From Rhizobium sp. P40RR-XXII (GTDB lineage: Bacteria > Pseudomonadota > Alphaproteobacteria > Rhizobiales > Rhizobiaceae), in assembly GCF_012641405.1 (NCBI RefSeq), contig NZ_JABAII010000005.1, positions 350,063-414,062 of the forward strand: a DNA stretch of 64,000 bases, written 5' to 3'. This document shows positions 53,053-61,825 of this stretch, in pieces. Every line of letters starts with the position of its first letter. The stretch's first letter is position 1. Both the position numbers and the translations under genes were made by a program. The notes under the pieces were generated by a model. The model did no database searches, was not told the origin of the DNA, and saw only the letters and a list, made by a program, of their open reading frames with translations.

Positions 53053-54747
53053 TTACTTCACCCAGGACTGGGAAACGATCCAACGATTCTGCTTGTTGAA
53101 CAAATAATTGCCAAGACGGGCGGAGGTGAAATTCACACTCTTGGGCGTGAACAGCGGCACCAGCGGCGCCTCGGCCATATATGCCTTGTCGATCTTGGCC
53201 CATTCGGCATTGGCGGCATTCTCATCGGTCAGCGAAAGAACCATGGCCGCCTTCATCTTGGCGTCGAGATCCTTGTTGCAATAGCCAGCGATATTGATCG
53301 AGGAATCGCTTCCCTTGTGGAAGCTGTCGCAGGAAAGCAGCACATTCAGAAAGTCCGACGCAGCCGGATAGTCCATGTACCACTGGGTAACGCTGATCTG
53401 AACGTTGTTGTTGGTATTCTGGATGTAAGCGAACTGGATATTGGGAGAGATCGCCTTCATCGAGGCATCATAGCCAAGCTCGCTGAGCAGGCTCTGCAAA
53501 TAAGTGCCGATGCCGCGCGCAACCGCGTTGTCTTCAGCGATGACGGTCACCTTCTGGCCCTTCGTGCCGGATTCCTCGACCAGTTGCTTGGCCTTGTCCA
53601 TGTCAGCCTCGGACCATTGCGAACCGGGATCCTTGGTATAGAGGCAGTCATCGACATGGCCTGGGAAATCAGGCGGCAGGATCTGGCAGGTCGGCTGCGC
53701 CAGCACGTCACCGCCGAAAAGACCGACGAGCGCGTCGCGGTCGACCGCATAGTTCAGGGCCTGTCGCGCCTTGACGTTGTTAAAGGGCGGCAGATTGACA
53801 TTCATTGGCGCATACCAGAAGGCCGCAAGCGGATCGAGATGAACCTGCTTGGCATATTTCGAGCCTAGCTCCGGCAGGCGGTCGGCTGGCGGCGTGTCGA
53901 ACATCCAGTCCAGCTGGCCGTTGATCACGGCATTGATGCCGGCCTCTTCCGTCATGCCGAACTTGTAGTCGATTTCGTCGGCATAGCCGTCCGGCTGTGC
54001 GTCGATACTCCATTCCTTGAAATAGGGATTGCGCTTCAGCACCATCTGTTCATTCGGGTTGTAGCTTGCGATCACATAGGCGCCAGTTCCAGGAATGGGG
54101 CTCGTGCCGGCATCCTTGGCGGGCGTATCGGCGGGAACGATGCTTGCATGCGGCACCGCGAGCTTGGCGAAAAACTCCGAATCCGCCGCGACCAGGTTGA
54201 TGATGACGGTGCCGGCCTTCTCGTCGGCAATCACACCCCCGTCAAGCGTGCAGGTGTCGCCATTTTCCATGCATTTATCAGCGCCGACGATGCCATTGTA
54301 GAAACTGCCCATGGTCGGGCCTTTGACCTTGAAAATCCGCTGGAACGAGGCCAGCACATCAGCCGGCGTGACATCCTTGCCGTTCGAGAACTTGATGCCC
54401 TTACGGATCTTGAACACATAGGTTTTGCCATCATTCGTGACTTCGGGCATCGCCTCGGCAATGGCTGGCACGATCTTGAAGCCTTCCGTTCCCCCGGCCT
54501 GCTTGAACTTGACGAGGCCGTCATAGCTCAACTGGTAGATCTGCCAGTACTGCGCGGTGTAATTGATCATCGGATCGATGGTGCCGGCAGCCGAAACGGC
54601 CGAGAGCGTCATCGTGCCGCCGCGATGCTGGGTCATGAGCGCGGCCCGGTCCTCGGCATGGGCTGGTCCTGAAAGCATGGTCTGTGCAAGCAGAAGGCCT
54701 GCGAAAGCCGCCCCGGCGCGACGGATGGCTATTGATCGTGTCGTCAT
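53053..54747 (-). CDS. Peptide ABC transporter substrate-binding protein
   Basis: This 564-residue periplasmic SBP family 5 protein has a signal peptide (AGAAFAGLLLAQTMLSGPAH, cleavage after HA) and the family core IAEAMPEVTNDGKTYVFKIR with IKFSNGKDVTPADVLASFQR. It is slightly longer than DppA because of extra loops. Cys residues at 160-180 and 365-370 may form disulfides. It is the first transporter gene after the iminopeptidase-like hydrolase, which suggests that the ligand is a small peptide, possibly proline-containing, or an amide. Confidence 0.9.
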   Translation of the reverse strand: MTTRSIAIRRAGAAFAGLLLAQTMLSGPAHAEDRAALMTQHRGGTMTLSAVSAAGTIDPMINYTAQYWQIYQLSYDGLVKFKQAGGTEGFKIVPAIAEAMPEVTNDGKTYVFKIRKGIKFSNGKDVTPADVLASFQRIFKVKGPTMGSFYNGIVGADKCMENGDTCTLDGGVIADEKAGTVIINLVAADSEFFAKLAVPHASIVPADTPAKDAGTSPIPGTGAYVIASYNPNEQMVLKRNPYFKEWSIDAQPDGYADEIDYKFGMTEEAGINAVINGQLDWMFDTPPADRLPELGSKYAKQVHLDPLAAFWYAPMNVNLPPFNNVKARQALNYAVDRDALVGLFGGDVLAQPTCQILPPDFPGHVDDCLYTKDPGSQWSEADMDKAKQLVEESGTKGQKVTVIAEDNAVARGIGTYLQSLLSELGYDASMKAISPNIQFAYIQNTNNNVQISVTQWYMDYPAASDFLNVLLSCDSFHKGSDSSINIAGYCNKDLDAKMKAAMVLSLTDENAANAEWAKIDKAYMAEAPLVPLFTPKSVNFTSARLGNYLFNKQNRWIVSQSWVK

Positions 54748-54826
54748 GATTGTCTGTTCCCTTTTTTGTAGCTGGTTCTATACGGCAGGCATTCGCGGGC
54801 GGCGCTCAAAGAGCGATCCCATGCTT

Positions 54827-55720
54827 TCAAGGCGCTTTCCCATTCAGAAAGGCACCGACCTCGGCCATGCAGGCGGCGCGCTCCTCGACGTGCGGCATGT
54901 GGCTGGACTGCTCAAAGATGCGCCAGCGCACATCCGGAATTTCATCGGCATAGGGTTGCACGCAGGCCTGAGTCGCCTCGTCGTAATGACCGGAGATCAA
55001 CAGCGTCGGAACGTCGATGGCCGAGAGGCGGCCGACGATCGACCAGTCCTTCATGGTGCCGATGACATGGAATTCGTTGGGACCGTTCATCGTGTGGTAG
55101 ACGGTCGGATCCTCGGCGATGGCATCGAAGGTCCGCTTCACCTCCGGCGGCATCGGGACGATGCGACAGACGTGACGTTCGTTGAAAACGTCGGTCGCCT
55201 TGACGTATTCGGGGCTATCCGTCGTGCCGGCCAGCTCGTGCTCGAGCAGCGTGGCCTGCACCTCGGCCGGCAAGGCTTCCCGAAGGCGGTTGGCCTCCGA
55301 AATCCAGGTCTTCATCGCAGCCGGCGAATTGGCAATCACCAGCGCCTTGAGACCGGCCGGTCGATCGACGGAGAATTCAGCCGACAGCATTCCACCCCAG
55401 GATTGCCCGAGCAGGCAATAGGAATCGCGGATGCCGAGATGGTCGATCAGGTTGTGAAGTTCCGCCTTGAAGAAACCGACCGTCCAGAAATCACCGCCCT
55501 TGTCCGGCAGGTGCGTGGACTTGCCGTTGCCGACCTGATCATAATGGATAACTGCGCGGCCCGTGGCGGCGATATCCTTGAAACTGTCGACATAATCATG
55601 CGTGCAGCCCGGCCCGCCATGCGCGACGATCAACGGTGGCTTGCCGGACGCAAGATCACCGGTGATCCGATACCAGGTCTGATATGCGCCATAGAGTGCA
55701 TAGCCTTCGGTTACCTCCAT
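54827..55720 (-). CDS. Proline-iminopeptidase-like alpha/beta hydrolase (S33 family)
   Basis: This 297-residue cytoplasmic hydrolase has the oxyanion motif [11 protein letters not shown], nucleophile S107 in [10 protein letters not shown], acid D247 in ISGHYDE and base H274 in SSHMPH. Family members cut N-terminal proline from peptides or hydrolyse amino-acid amides. It lies 27 bases downstream of the ANTAR regulator gene and upstream of the binding protein, so it should be induced together with the importer and process the imported compound. Confidence 0.85.
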   Translation of the reverse strand: MEVTEGYALYGAYQTWYRITGDLASGKPPLIVAHGGPGCTHDYVDSFKDIAATGRAVIHYDQVGNGKSTHLPDKGGDFWTVGFFKAELHNLIDHLGIRDSYCLLGQSWGGMLSAEFSVDRPAGLKALVIANSPAAMKTWISEANRLREALPAEVQATLLEHELAGTTDSPEYVKATDVFNERHVCRIVPMPPEVKRTFDAIAEDPTVYHTMNGPNEFHVIGTMKDWSIVGRLSAIDVPTLLISGHYDEATQACVQPYADEIPDVRWRIFEQSSHMPHVEERAACMAEVGAFLNGKAP

Positions 55721-55747
55721 ATTTCGTCTCCTTTCTTCATCATCTTC

Positions 55748-56338
55748 CTAGAGTCCGCCGCGAGTACGCCTGTCATCCTTGCAGATGGCGTCCGCGGCTT
55801 CCTCGATCGTCATGCCCCAATCCATCGCTATGCTTCTCAAGCGCTTGAACGCGGCGGTTTCGCCGGCATATCCCTGCTGCATCAACTGCAATACGGCACG
55901 CACGACGATCGGCCGCTGGCGCAATCGGTCCTCAAGCACACGGATATCGTCGGCATGGCTGCGTGCCTTCTGATAGGCATGCGACGCAATCAGCAGCGCG
56001 CTATAGGCCCCCGTGGAGCCGATCGGTTTCAGCATATGAGCGTTCGAACCCTGGGCCAGCACCCATTCGATCCGTCCCGGCGCTTCCGAGCCGATCAGCG
56101 CCACCAGCGGCATGGGCGAAAAACCGGATGGCCAGGGAAATTGCTGATCATGTCCCATGTCGGCATCGAAGAAGACGACGTCGGCCCGCGCATCCTGCTC
56201 ATCGAGCTGCGGCCAGACGGCCTTGACCTGAATATGCAGCGACTCCAGCTGGCGCGTCAGCGCCTCGACCGTCGAATGCGGCCGATGCAGCATCACCGCG
56301 CGCCAGCCGGAAAACCTCGGTCGTTCGAAGCGGCTCAT
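55748..56338 (-). CDS. ANTAR-domain transcription antiterminator (AmiR/NasT-like)
   Basis: This 196-residue protein has an AmiR-type pseudo-receiver (residues about 1-125: DVVFFDADMGHD, MPLVALIGSEAPGRIEW) and a C-terminal coiled coil plus ANTAR domain (LEDRLRQRPIVVRAVLQLMQ, AFKRLRSIAMDWGMTIEEAA). ANTAR proteins bind paired hairpins in leader RNA and stop a terminator from forming. The start overlaps the stop of the AmiC-like gene by four bases (ATGA), so the sensor and regulator are coupled as in the Pseudomonas amidase operon. Confidence 0.85.
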   Translation of the reverse strand: MSRFERPRFSGWRAVMLHRPHSTVEALTRQLESLHIQVKAVWPQLDEQDARADVVFFDADMGHDQQFPWPSGFSPMPLVALIGSEAPGRIEWVLAQGSNAHMLKPIGSTGAYSALLIASHAYQKARSHADDIRVLEDRLRQRPIVVRAVLQLMQQGYAGETAAFKRLRSIAMDWGMTIEEAADAICKDDRRTRGGL

Positions 56339-57504
56339 TTCACCACCTTCAGTCCCCTTCCCGGCGCATGAGCGCCCGGCTTGCCCGGAAGAACCGATCG
56401 CACCAGGTAGGGGTCTGCCTCGACGACGGCGGTTTCGGTGTCGAAGATCTCGAAGCCACCCTCTCTGTCGGACCTGCCGATAAACGGGCGCAACCCGGCA
56501 TAATGGGTGCGCGGATCAAACGAGACAGATCCAATCGGCATATCGAACCGCCGTTGTGTCACAACCCTGCGGATCAGGTCCGGATCGTCCGTGCCGGCGT
56601 CGGCAATCGCTTGAGCCAGGACGGAAACCGCCATATAGGCGAAGGCAAATGGCCCGGTAACCGGTCGGCCATCGCCGCGACGGGCCGCCAATCGCGCCTT
56701 GAAACTCCTGTTTTCCTGAGTGTCGAGCCTGTCCAAGTAAATGTTGGTGACGATATGCCCGGCCTTGGCTTGTGGACTGAGATCCGCGAGATCGATTTCC
56801 GAAAGATTGCAGGCGACGAGCGGCCGATGCTCTGCGCTGAAATCGACATCTTCTTCCCGTAGCTCCGCATAGGTACGGATGAACGCATGAGCGGAACGGC
56901 CAACGAGATTGGAGAGGATGAAATCCGGCCGCTTGAGGCGGATTTCGGCGATCAGGTGGTCGACCTCTTCCGAACCCAGCGGCACAAAGCGCTCGGCCAG
57001 CACCTCGCCTCCCGCTGCCCCGGTTATCTCGCGGGCGATCCGGCCGATTTCCCAGCCCCAAATATAGTTCGAGCCGACGATGAACGGCCGCCGACCGTAG
57101 CGGGGCAGGACATAGTCGAACAAGGGCAACAGATGCTGATTGGGACAAGCGCCTAGATAGATGACGCTGTCGCTCGTCTCATAACCTTCGTGCGGAAAGG
57201 CGTACCAGAGCAGCGCGCCATGCCGCTCGACGACCGGAAGCACTTCCTTCCGGCTCCAGGACGTGATCGCACCGACGATATGCCGACATCCCCGCTGCCG
57301 GATGGCGGACCCGGCGAGTTCGGCATAACGTTCCGCATTGCCAGCCGGATCATCGACACGCGGTTCGAATTGAAAGAAGCAGCCGGGATCGCTGTTGACT
57401 TCAGCGATTGCCGCCAAGGCGCCATCCACCGCATCGCGGCCAAGCGCCGCATAAGTGCCCGTTGTCGAATAGAGAATTGAAATTGGGATGGGCTTCCGGA
57501 TCAC
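56335..57504 (-). CDS. AmiC-like cytoplasmic ligand sensor (periplasmic-binding fold, no signal peptide)
   Basis: This protein has 389 residues from a GTG start at 57504 preceded by GAGGGG at good spacing; an ATG at 57552 lacks a spaced site. It has the Peripla_BP_5-type fold of AmiC and urea/amide binding proteins: IPISILYSTTGTYAALGRDA, GAITSWSRKEVLPVVE, GSNYIWGWEIGRIARE. It has no signal peptide, so it is a cytoplasmic sensor. In Pseudomonas, AmiC binds AmiR and releases it when amide is present. Its length matches AmiC (385). It heads the operon and is followed by the AmiR-like gene. Confidence 0.85.
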   Translation of the reverse strand: MIRKPIPISILYSTTGTYAALGRDAVDGALAAIAEVNSDPGCFFQFEPRVDDPAGNAERYAELAGSAIRQRGCRHIVGAITSWSRKEVLPVVERHGALLWYAFPHEGYETSDSVIYLGACPNQHLLPLFDYVLPRYGRRPFIVGSNYIWGWEIGRIAREITGAAGGEVLAERFVPLGSEEVDHLIAEIRLKRPDFILSNLVGRSAHAFIRTYAELREEDVDFSAEHRPLVACNLSEIDLADLSPQAKAGHIVTNIYLDRLDTQENRSFKARLAARRGDGRPVTGPFAFAYMAVSVLAQAIADAGTDDPDLIRRVVTQRRFDMPIGSVSFDPRTHYAGLRPFIGRSDREGGFEIFDTETAVVEADPYLVRSVLPGKPGAHAPGRGLKVVK

Positions 57505-57645
57505 CGCATACCCCTCGCCCCACTGCCTAGGCGGCAACCGCTTGTCGGCCATCCTAAGGACAATGGATCATTCTGATCGGGGGTAGCCTTCATCACGCCA
57601 AAGTCTCGATTTGAGCACATGACCGGCATGATCGGCCAAACGGAA

Positions 57646-57687
57646 TAAAAAAAGCCCCGTTCCGCAGGATATGCGGAAATCGGGGCT
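57646..57687 (-). terminator. Leader terminator of the AmiC-AmiR peptide operon
   Basis: On the minus strand, AGCCCCG (57687-57681) pairs with CGGGGCT (57659-57653), and TTCCGCA pairs with TGCGGAA inside, around a 5-nt loop and a 2-nt bulge. Seven Ts follow (57653-57647). This is a strong rho-independent terminator about 142 bases upstream of the AmiC-like start, with no complete gene just upstream of it. It is the expected target region for antitermination by the ANTAR protein. Confidence 0.75.
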
Positions 57688-58015
57688 CATTTGCCGTCGG
57701 CAATCAATGCCATTTGTTATCTCGACGCTATGGCAAGCTCACTTTATAGTCAATCGGCAATCATGCTCATTTTTCAATCATTCGCACGGACTCGATCAGC
57801 GATGGCGCGTCGCGAGAACGCAACACAACCGGAGATACGAGGCGTCATCTTCCTGAACAATCCACGAAGCAACGCCAGGAGAATAAAGGCAATTTGACTT
57901 GCCGCCTCGCATAGACCAGTCCGGAACTTTACGAGGGACATCCCCGTGTATTGATGGACGAGCTCATGCCATCCGGAGCGCCATGCCAGGCTATGACGGA
58001 AGGTGAGACGATGCC
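57688..58015. other. Upstream leader and promoter region of the AmiC-AmiR operon
   Basis: About 330 bases between the leader terminator and a small membrane-protein gene. On the minus strand TGCCAT...ATGGCA (stem of six, long loop) and TTGCC-GAC-GGCAA lie just before the terminator and could be the upstream half of an ANTAR target or an antiterminator. Several AT-rich promoter-like hexamers occur at 57740-57790 but none is convincing. Confidence 0.35.
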
Positions 58016-58189
58016 CTACTCGTCCTTTTTCCGAGTTTGCCGCATGTCTTCCACTATCGCCCCGGTGTCCTCGTGATGCTTCTGCATTTCCTTTCTGCGG
58101 CGACCGGGATCCGCCAATTGCCACAGGACAATGCCGGCAGCACCGAGGCTGCCAATAACGGCCACAATGACTTCGAAATTCCAAATCAT
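58016..58189 (-). CDS. 57-residue single-pass membrane protein
   Basis: The minus-strand frame from ATG at 58189 to TAG at 58016-58018 encodes 57 residues: one membrane helix (VIVAVIGSLGAAGIVLWQLA, residues 7-26) followed by a highly charged tail (ADPGRRRKEMQKHHEDTGAI and a basic end). GGGGAAGG precedes the start at normal spacing. This helix-plus-charged-tail layout is common among uncharacterised rhizobial small membrane proteins. It may be the gene just upstream of the AmiC leader. Function unknown. Confidence 0.65.
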   Translation of the reverse strand: MIWNFEVIVAVIGSLGAAGIVLWQLADPGRRRKEMQKHHEDTGAIVEDMRQTRKKDE

Positions 58190-58296
58190 TGCCTTCCCCG
58201 TTTATTCGAGCGTATTTCCCTCGATCCGCGCATCGTGGTTCGCAGCGTAAAGCGGATGACTATCAAGCTCATCCAGCTTCGGTTCGCCCGCCGTCA

Positions 58297-59256
58297 TCAG
58301 CCTCCGGCTTTTTCCGCAAAAGTGTGGTAGCGGCCATTCCAAAAGGCCACCATGTGAGCGGCACCAAGAAGGCCCACCGTGCCGACGATCTGCGCAATTG
58401 GTCCTGCGGCGCCGGTCTCTCGACAGAAGAACTGAAAAACGGAAAGCAACGGATAGTGTACGATATAGAGTGGATAAGAAATGTCCCCGAGCCAGCGCGA
58501 CAACGCTCGCAACTTCGCAGGCACTTCGAGCGCGATAGACCAGACGAGCAACATGGGCAGCGTCAACAGCGCGATGTCCGTGTCGGCTCTCGAGTGATAG
58601 AAAATCACCATAAGCCAAACGGGCGGCAATAACGCGAGCCACGTCCGCCAACAAGGCCTGACACCAAGCCGCGCCAGCAACACGCCAAAGGGAAAGGCAA
58701 AGCCAAGCCGCGCAATGCCGATATGGATGGTGTCCCACGTGCTGCCGACATTCAAATCATCGCCCCACGCCAGCAGCGCGGCACCCGAAACCGCCGTCAT
58801 TGTCAGCAGCACCGGTGGCGTCAGGTGACGCCGACACGCCCCATAAAGAAAGTAAGCAGTGAATTCCAGAAAGAGCGTCCAGCACGGAACATTTACTGGA
58901 AAATAGTCCCCGGCGACGGGCGCGGGCAGAACCGCCAGATTGAGCGGAACGACCCACGCCGGCGGGCGGTCGATACCCGCAAACACCTTTGCCAGTATTA
59001 CGAACGCACCAAGGAGAATGCCGACGAGGAAAACTGGGTAGAGACGCTTGAGTCGAATGGCAAAGAAGCCCGGCGTCGTCATGCCGGCTATAAACCTTGG
59101 ACCATAAACCGTTTCGGTGACAAAGCCGGACAGCGCAAAGAAGAAATCCACCGCCAGATAACCAAGCGGTGCGACATGCCAGATCAATCCCATATGGAAA
59201 TGCACAACAGCGATGGCAGCAAGGCCGCGTATCGCGTCCAGCGAATAGTAGCGCAT
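58297..59256 (-). CDS. Acyltransferase family 3 membrane protein (OafA-like)
   Basis: This 319-residue protein has about ten hydrophobic helices and the acyltransferase-3 N-terminal signature SLDAIRGLAAIAVVHFHM, with the conserved R and H, then FFALSGFVTE. Family members transfer acetyl or other acyl groups to sugars of surface polysaccharide or to Nod factor (NodX-like). The start at 59256 is preceded by GGGAGG. No polysaccharide gene adjoins it, although the bgs-like glucan genes lie 1.3 kb away on the other strand. Confidence 0.85.
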   Translation of the reverse strand: MRYYSLDAIRGLAAIAVVHFHMGLIWHVAPLGYLAVDFFFALSGFVTETVYGPRFIAGMTTPGFFAIRLKRLYPVFLVGILLGAFVILAKVFAGIDRPPAWVVPLNLAVLPAPVAGDYFPVNVPCWTLFLEFTAYFLYGACRRHLTPPVLLTMTAVSGAALLAWGDDLNVGSTWDTIHIGIARLGFAFPFGVLLARLGVRPCWRTWLALLPPVWLMVIFYHSRADTDIALLTLPMLLVWSIALEVPAKLRALSRWLGDISYPLYIVHYPLLSVFQFFCRETGAAGPIAQIVGTVGLLGAAHMVAFWNGRYHTFAEKAGG

Positions 59257-60592
59257 CTTGGAAAACCTCCCCGAATTTTCCGCAGCTATTTTTTTACGAG
59301 GCAAGCATCCTTCGATAAGATGCAGCCGAAAGTCGGCGTGCCGCTCAAGCGAGCGAACCCACGCGCTTCCACTCTGGTGCAAGACTTTCAGACTTCTATC
59401 GAGGATGAAATTGCGTTTTATGGCGCATCGCTATCGACGATGCCACGACCATGAAATGATCTCGAGGAGAGCAACCGATCGTTTAAAGCGCCCTCCGCTC
59501 GCTCGCTCCGCCTCCTTCGATTGAGCACGAGGAAGATAATATAGCGCAGCGGTTTTGCCAATATGTTAAGTAATATTTTAATCTAAATGTGATCACATGC
59601 GAGAGACACTTCTTTTTCTTATGTATCATATAGTTTATTCACTGATAGATTTAAATATATACCGGCACAATCTTGTTTTTCAATTATTGGTTCAATTTGT
59701 TATTAATTTCACTTCTGGCGCGAGCGTGATCGTCACCTATCATGCCCTCAGATTCCTGCCGCGAATAAATGACATCTACTTAGTTTCATAAGAATCTCTC
59801 TCTTCTTCGTATGATCAGGGGCCAGCGTTTCCCACTTGGCGAAGCACGGGCGCAAGGGCTTGCCGGAGCAGAATAAAGCGAGGGCACGATATTTAGGCGC
59901 TGGCTGCCATACCCTTCATCGTCAACTGAATGAACTCTGGAATACGGTGTGCGATTGCTGGCTGTCATGGCCGCAATTCGGCGCACCCTGGTCACCAATT
60001 TCCCACTGAAATCATCACTCAAACCGTGTGATTTTATTTTCGCTTCCCTCTTAACCTGTGAGTACCAATGGCCCGTTAGCCGCCCCAGGATTGTCTCACC
60101 TCTGAGCAATACGTCTTCTGGTAGTGAAATTGGGAGGTGCCTTTGCAGCGGCATCCCACCGTCGCTCGTCCTCCCTGAATGGCGACCGAAGGCAGTCGCC
60201 ATACACACGCTGTGTTCCATCGCGAAAAAGCTCGCTTCAATCCGTCTGTGGCCGGCTTTAGCGGTGGAAGATCCGTGCGACGCATAGGACGCGGCACTTA
60301 ATCACAACCGATATCCCTTCATGGGAATATCACATTGCAATCCCAATAATCTGCCCGCGGTGGCCCTCAATCACCACCTTGTCCTGATCCTTGGTCCGGC
60401 AGTGCGAGAAGGACAGACGACGTTCCGACCAGGACGCAAGTTTCAGAAGTCGCGTTTTTCATTAACATAAGTCAAAGATCACCCCTTGCCTGCTAAATTT
60501 CGCCACGCTAAATTACGCAAGATTTGGTTGTATTTTGCCGACACCGACTCAGCCGCCTCGACCCTGCTAACCCGGTTCTCTCGTATGCTGAC
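59257..60592. other. Intergenic region of about 1.3 kb with no supported gene
   Basis: The stretch 59540-59800 is clearly AT-rich, with low-quality frames only. A minus-strand frame near 60340-60450 reads KLASWSERRLSFSHCRTKDQ, then KVVIEGHRGQIIGIAM to a stop, without any start, and may be a gene fragment. Frames at 59786-60297 show no motif. The last 100 bases carry the promoter for the glucan genes. No RNA gene or IS end could be recognised. Confidence 0.45.
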
Positions 60593-61825
60593 ATGATTTG
60601 GAATCATCGCATTACCCGTGTCACCGTCGGTCTGCTGCTGTTGCTGCTCGCAATCGTCGTCTCCTTGCCGGCAATTACCGGCTATACAAGCCGCGACGGC
60701 ACAGTCAACGCCCGGCTGGCTCTCGTCAATGCTCCCATAGATGGCGTGATTTCAGGCGAGCCCGTTAAAGCCGGCGCTCCCGTCAAAGCCGGCCAAAGTC
60801 TCGTAGAAATCGGCAATTCGCGCGTGAACCGCGCAGTTCTGGCTTCACTCGAAGCAGAGCGCAACACCGCCCGCGATCGTGTTATTGCCCTGAAGAAGGA
60901 ACGCGACGACCTTTCGCAGCTTCGCGAACAGCTGAGCAATCGCTTGGAAATCTTCAAGCAGGCCACAATTTCGAACCTCGAACGCGAAGTCGAGATTCTT
61001 CGAAAGAGAGTAGAGGTTTCACAGGCGCAGGATCTTGCTGCACAGGTGGATCTCGACCGCCGCAGAGAGCTTGCATCCAGGGGTATTCTCACACAAAGGA
61101 TGGTCGATGCCGCACGCGCCGCCGGCGCAGCAACCGTCGGTGAGGTCGAAGTGAGCAATATGACCGTCGATCAATTGCAACAGCGGCTGAGCGCAGTTCG
61201 ACAGGGTATCTTTGTGTTCGGAGATGGTCAAAATGACGTCCCCTACTCCCGGCAGCGCCAGGACGAGGTCATTGTCCACATCAGCGACTTGAACTCACGC
61301 ATAGCCGAAAATGAAACGCGAGCCGCAGAGGTCGAAAAGCAGCTGACCGAAGAAGGCATTCGCGTTAGCAGCCTCGAGTCCGCGACGGCGACGGCGCCGT
61401 TCGACGGCGTCGTTTGGAGCAGAGGCGTCGTCAACGGCTCCAATGTCGCCCTCAACAATGAGCTGATGCGGATACTCGATTGTCGGGAACTGTTTGTCGA
61501 CATCCTCGTCCCTGAAGTGGATTATGATGAAATCTATCCGGGGCTGGCCGCGCAGGTTCGGCTACTTGGGCGCAGCGACGTTTTCAAGGGCTCGGTCGTT
61601 TCCGTGAAAGGCAGTTCGGCAGCTCTGGAAACCGATTCATTTGCAGCCAGTCTGCCGATTTCATCGCAACGCAATGCTCGCATTCGGGTCCGCCTCGAAC
61701 CATCCATCATGAACAACGATTTCGAAAATTTCTGCCAAGTAGGACGGACAGTCCAGGTCCGGTTTCCCAGGCACGGGATCGGCTTTTCGAACTGGGTCAA
61801 GAACCTGTGGTTCAGTATCTTCTAG
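60593..61825 (+). CDS. bgsB: Membrane-fusion protein of a beta-glucan synthase pair (BgsB-like)
   Basis: This 410-residue HlyD-family protein has one N-terminal helix (VGLLLLLLAIVVSLPAITGY), a biotinyl-lipoyl-like hairpin domain split around a long coiled coil (about residues 80-250: ERNTARDRVIALKKERDDLS, NLEREVEILRKRVEVSQAQD) and the motif SATATAPFDGVVWSRGVVNG. The start MIWNHRITR at 60593 is chosen by the family fold; an ATG at 60524 would add 23 residues. Its end overlaps the glycosyltransferase gene by 19 bases. In S. meliloti the same pair, BgsB/BgsA, makes a mixed-linkage beta-glucan. Confidence 0.7.
   Translation: MIWNHRITRVTVGLLLLLLAIVVSLPAITGYTSRDGTVNARLALVNAPIDGVISGEPVKAGAPVKAGQSLVEIGNSRVNRAVLASLEAERNTARDRVIALKKERDDLSQLREQLSNRLEIFKQATISNLEREVEILRKRVEVSQAQDLAAQVDLDRRRELASRGILTQRMVDAARAAGAATVGEVEVSNMTVDQLQQRLSAVRQGIFVFGDGQNDVPYSRQRQDEVIVHISDLNSRIAENETRAAEVEKQLTEEGIRVSSLESATATAPFDGVVWSRGVVNGSNVALNNELMRILDCRELFVDILVPEVDYDEIYPGLAAQVRLLGRSDVFKGSVVSVKGSSAALETDSFAASLPISSQRNARIRVRLEPSIMNNDFENFCQVGRTVQVRFPRHGIGFSNWVKNLWFSIF

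Noticed and set aside
57701..57715. TGGCATTGATTGCCG-like sequence on the minus strand upstream of the AmiC leader, as a possible sigma-54 promoter
   Set aside because: The GG and GC elements are ten bases apart rather than the required twelve, so it does not fit a -24/-12 promoter.
59786..60297. Minus-strand frames of 144 and 73 codons
   Set aside because: No motif, poor composition and no ribosome binding site; treated as non-coding.
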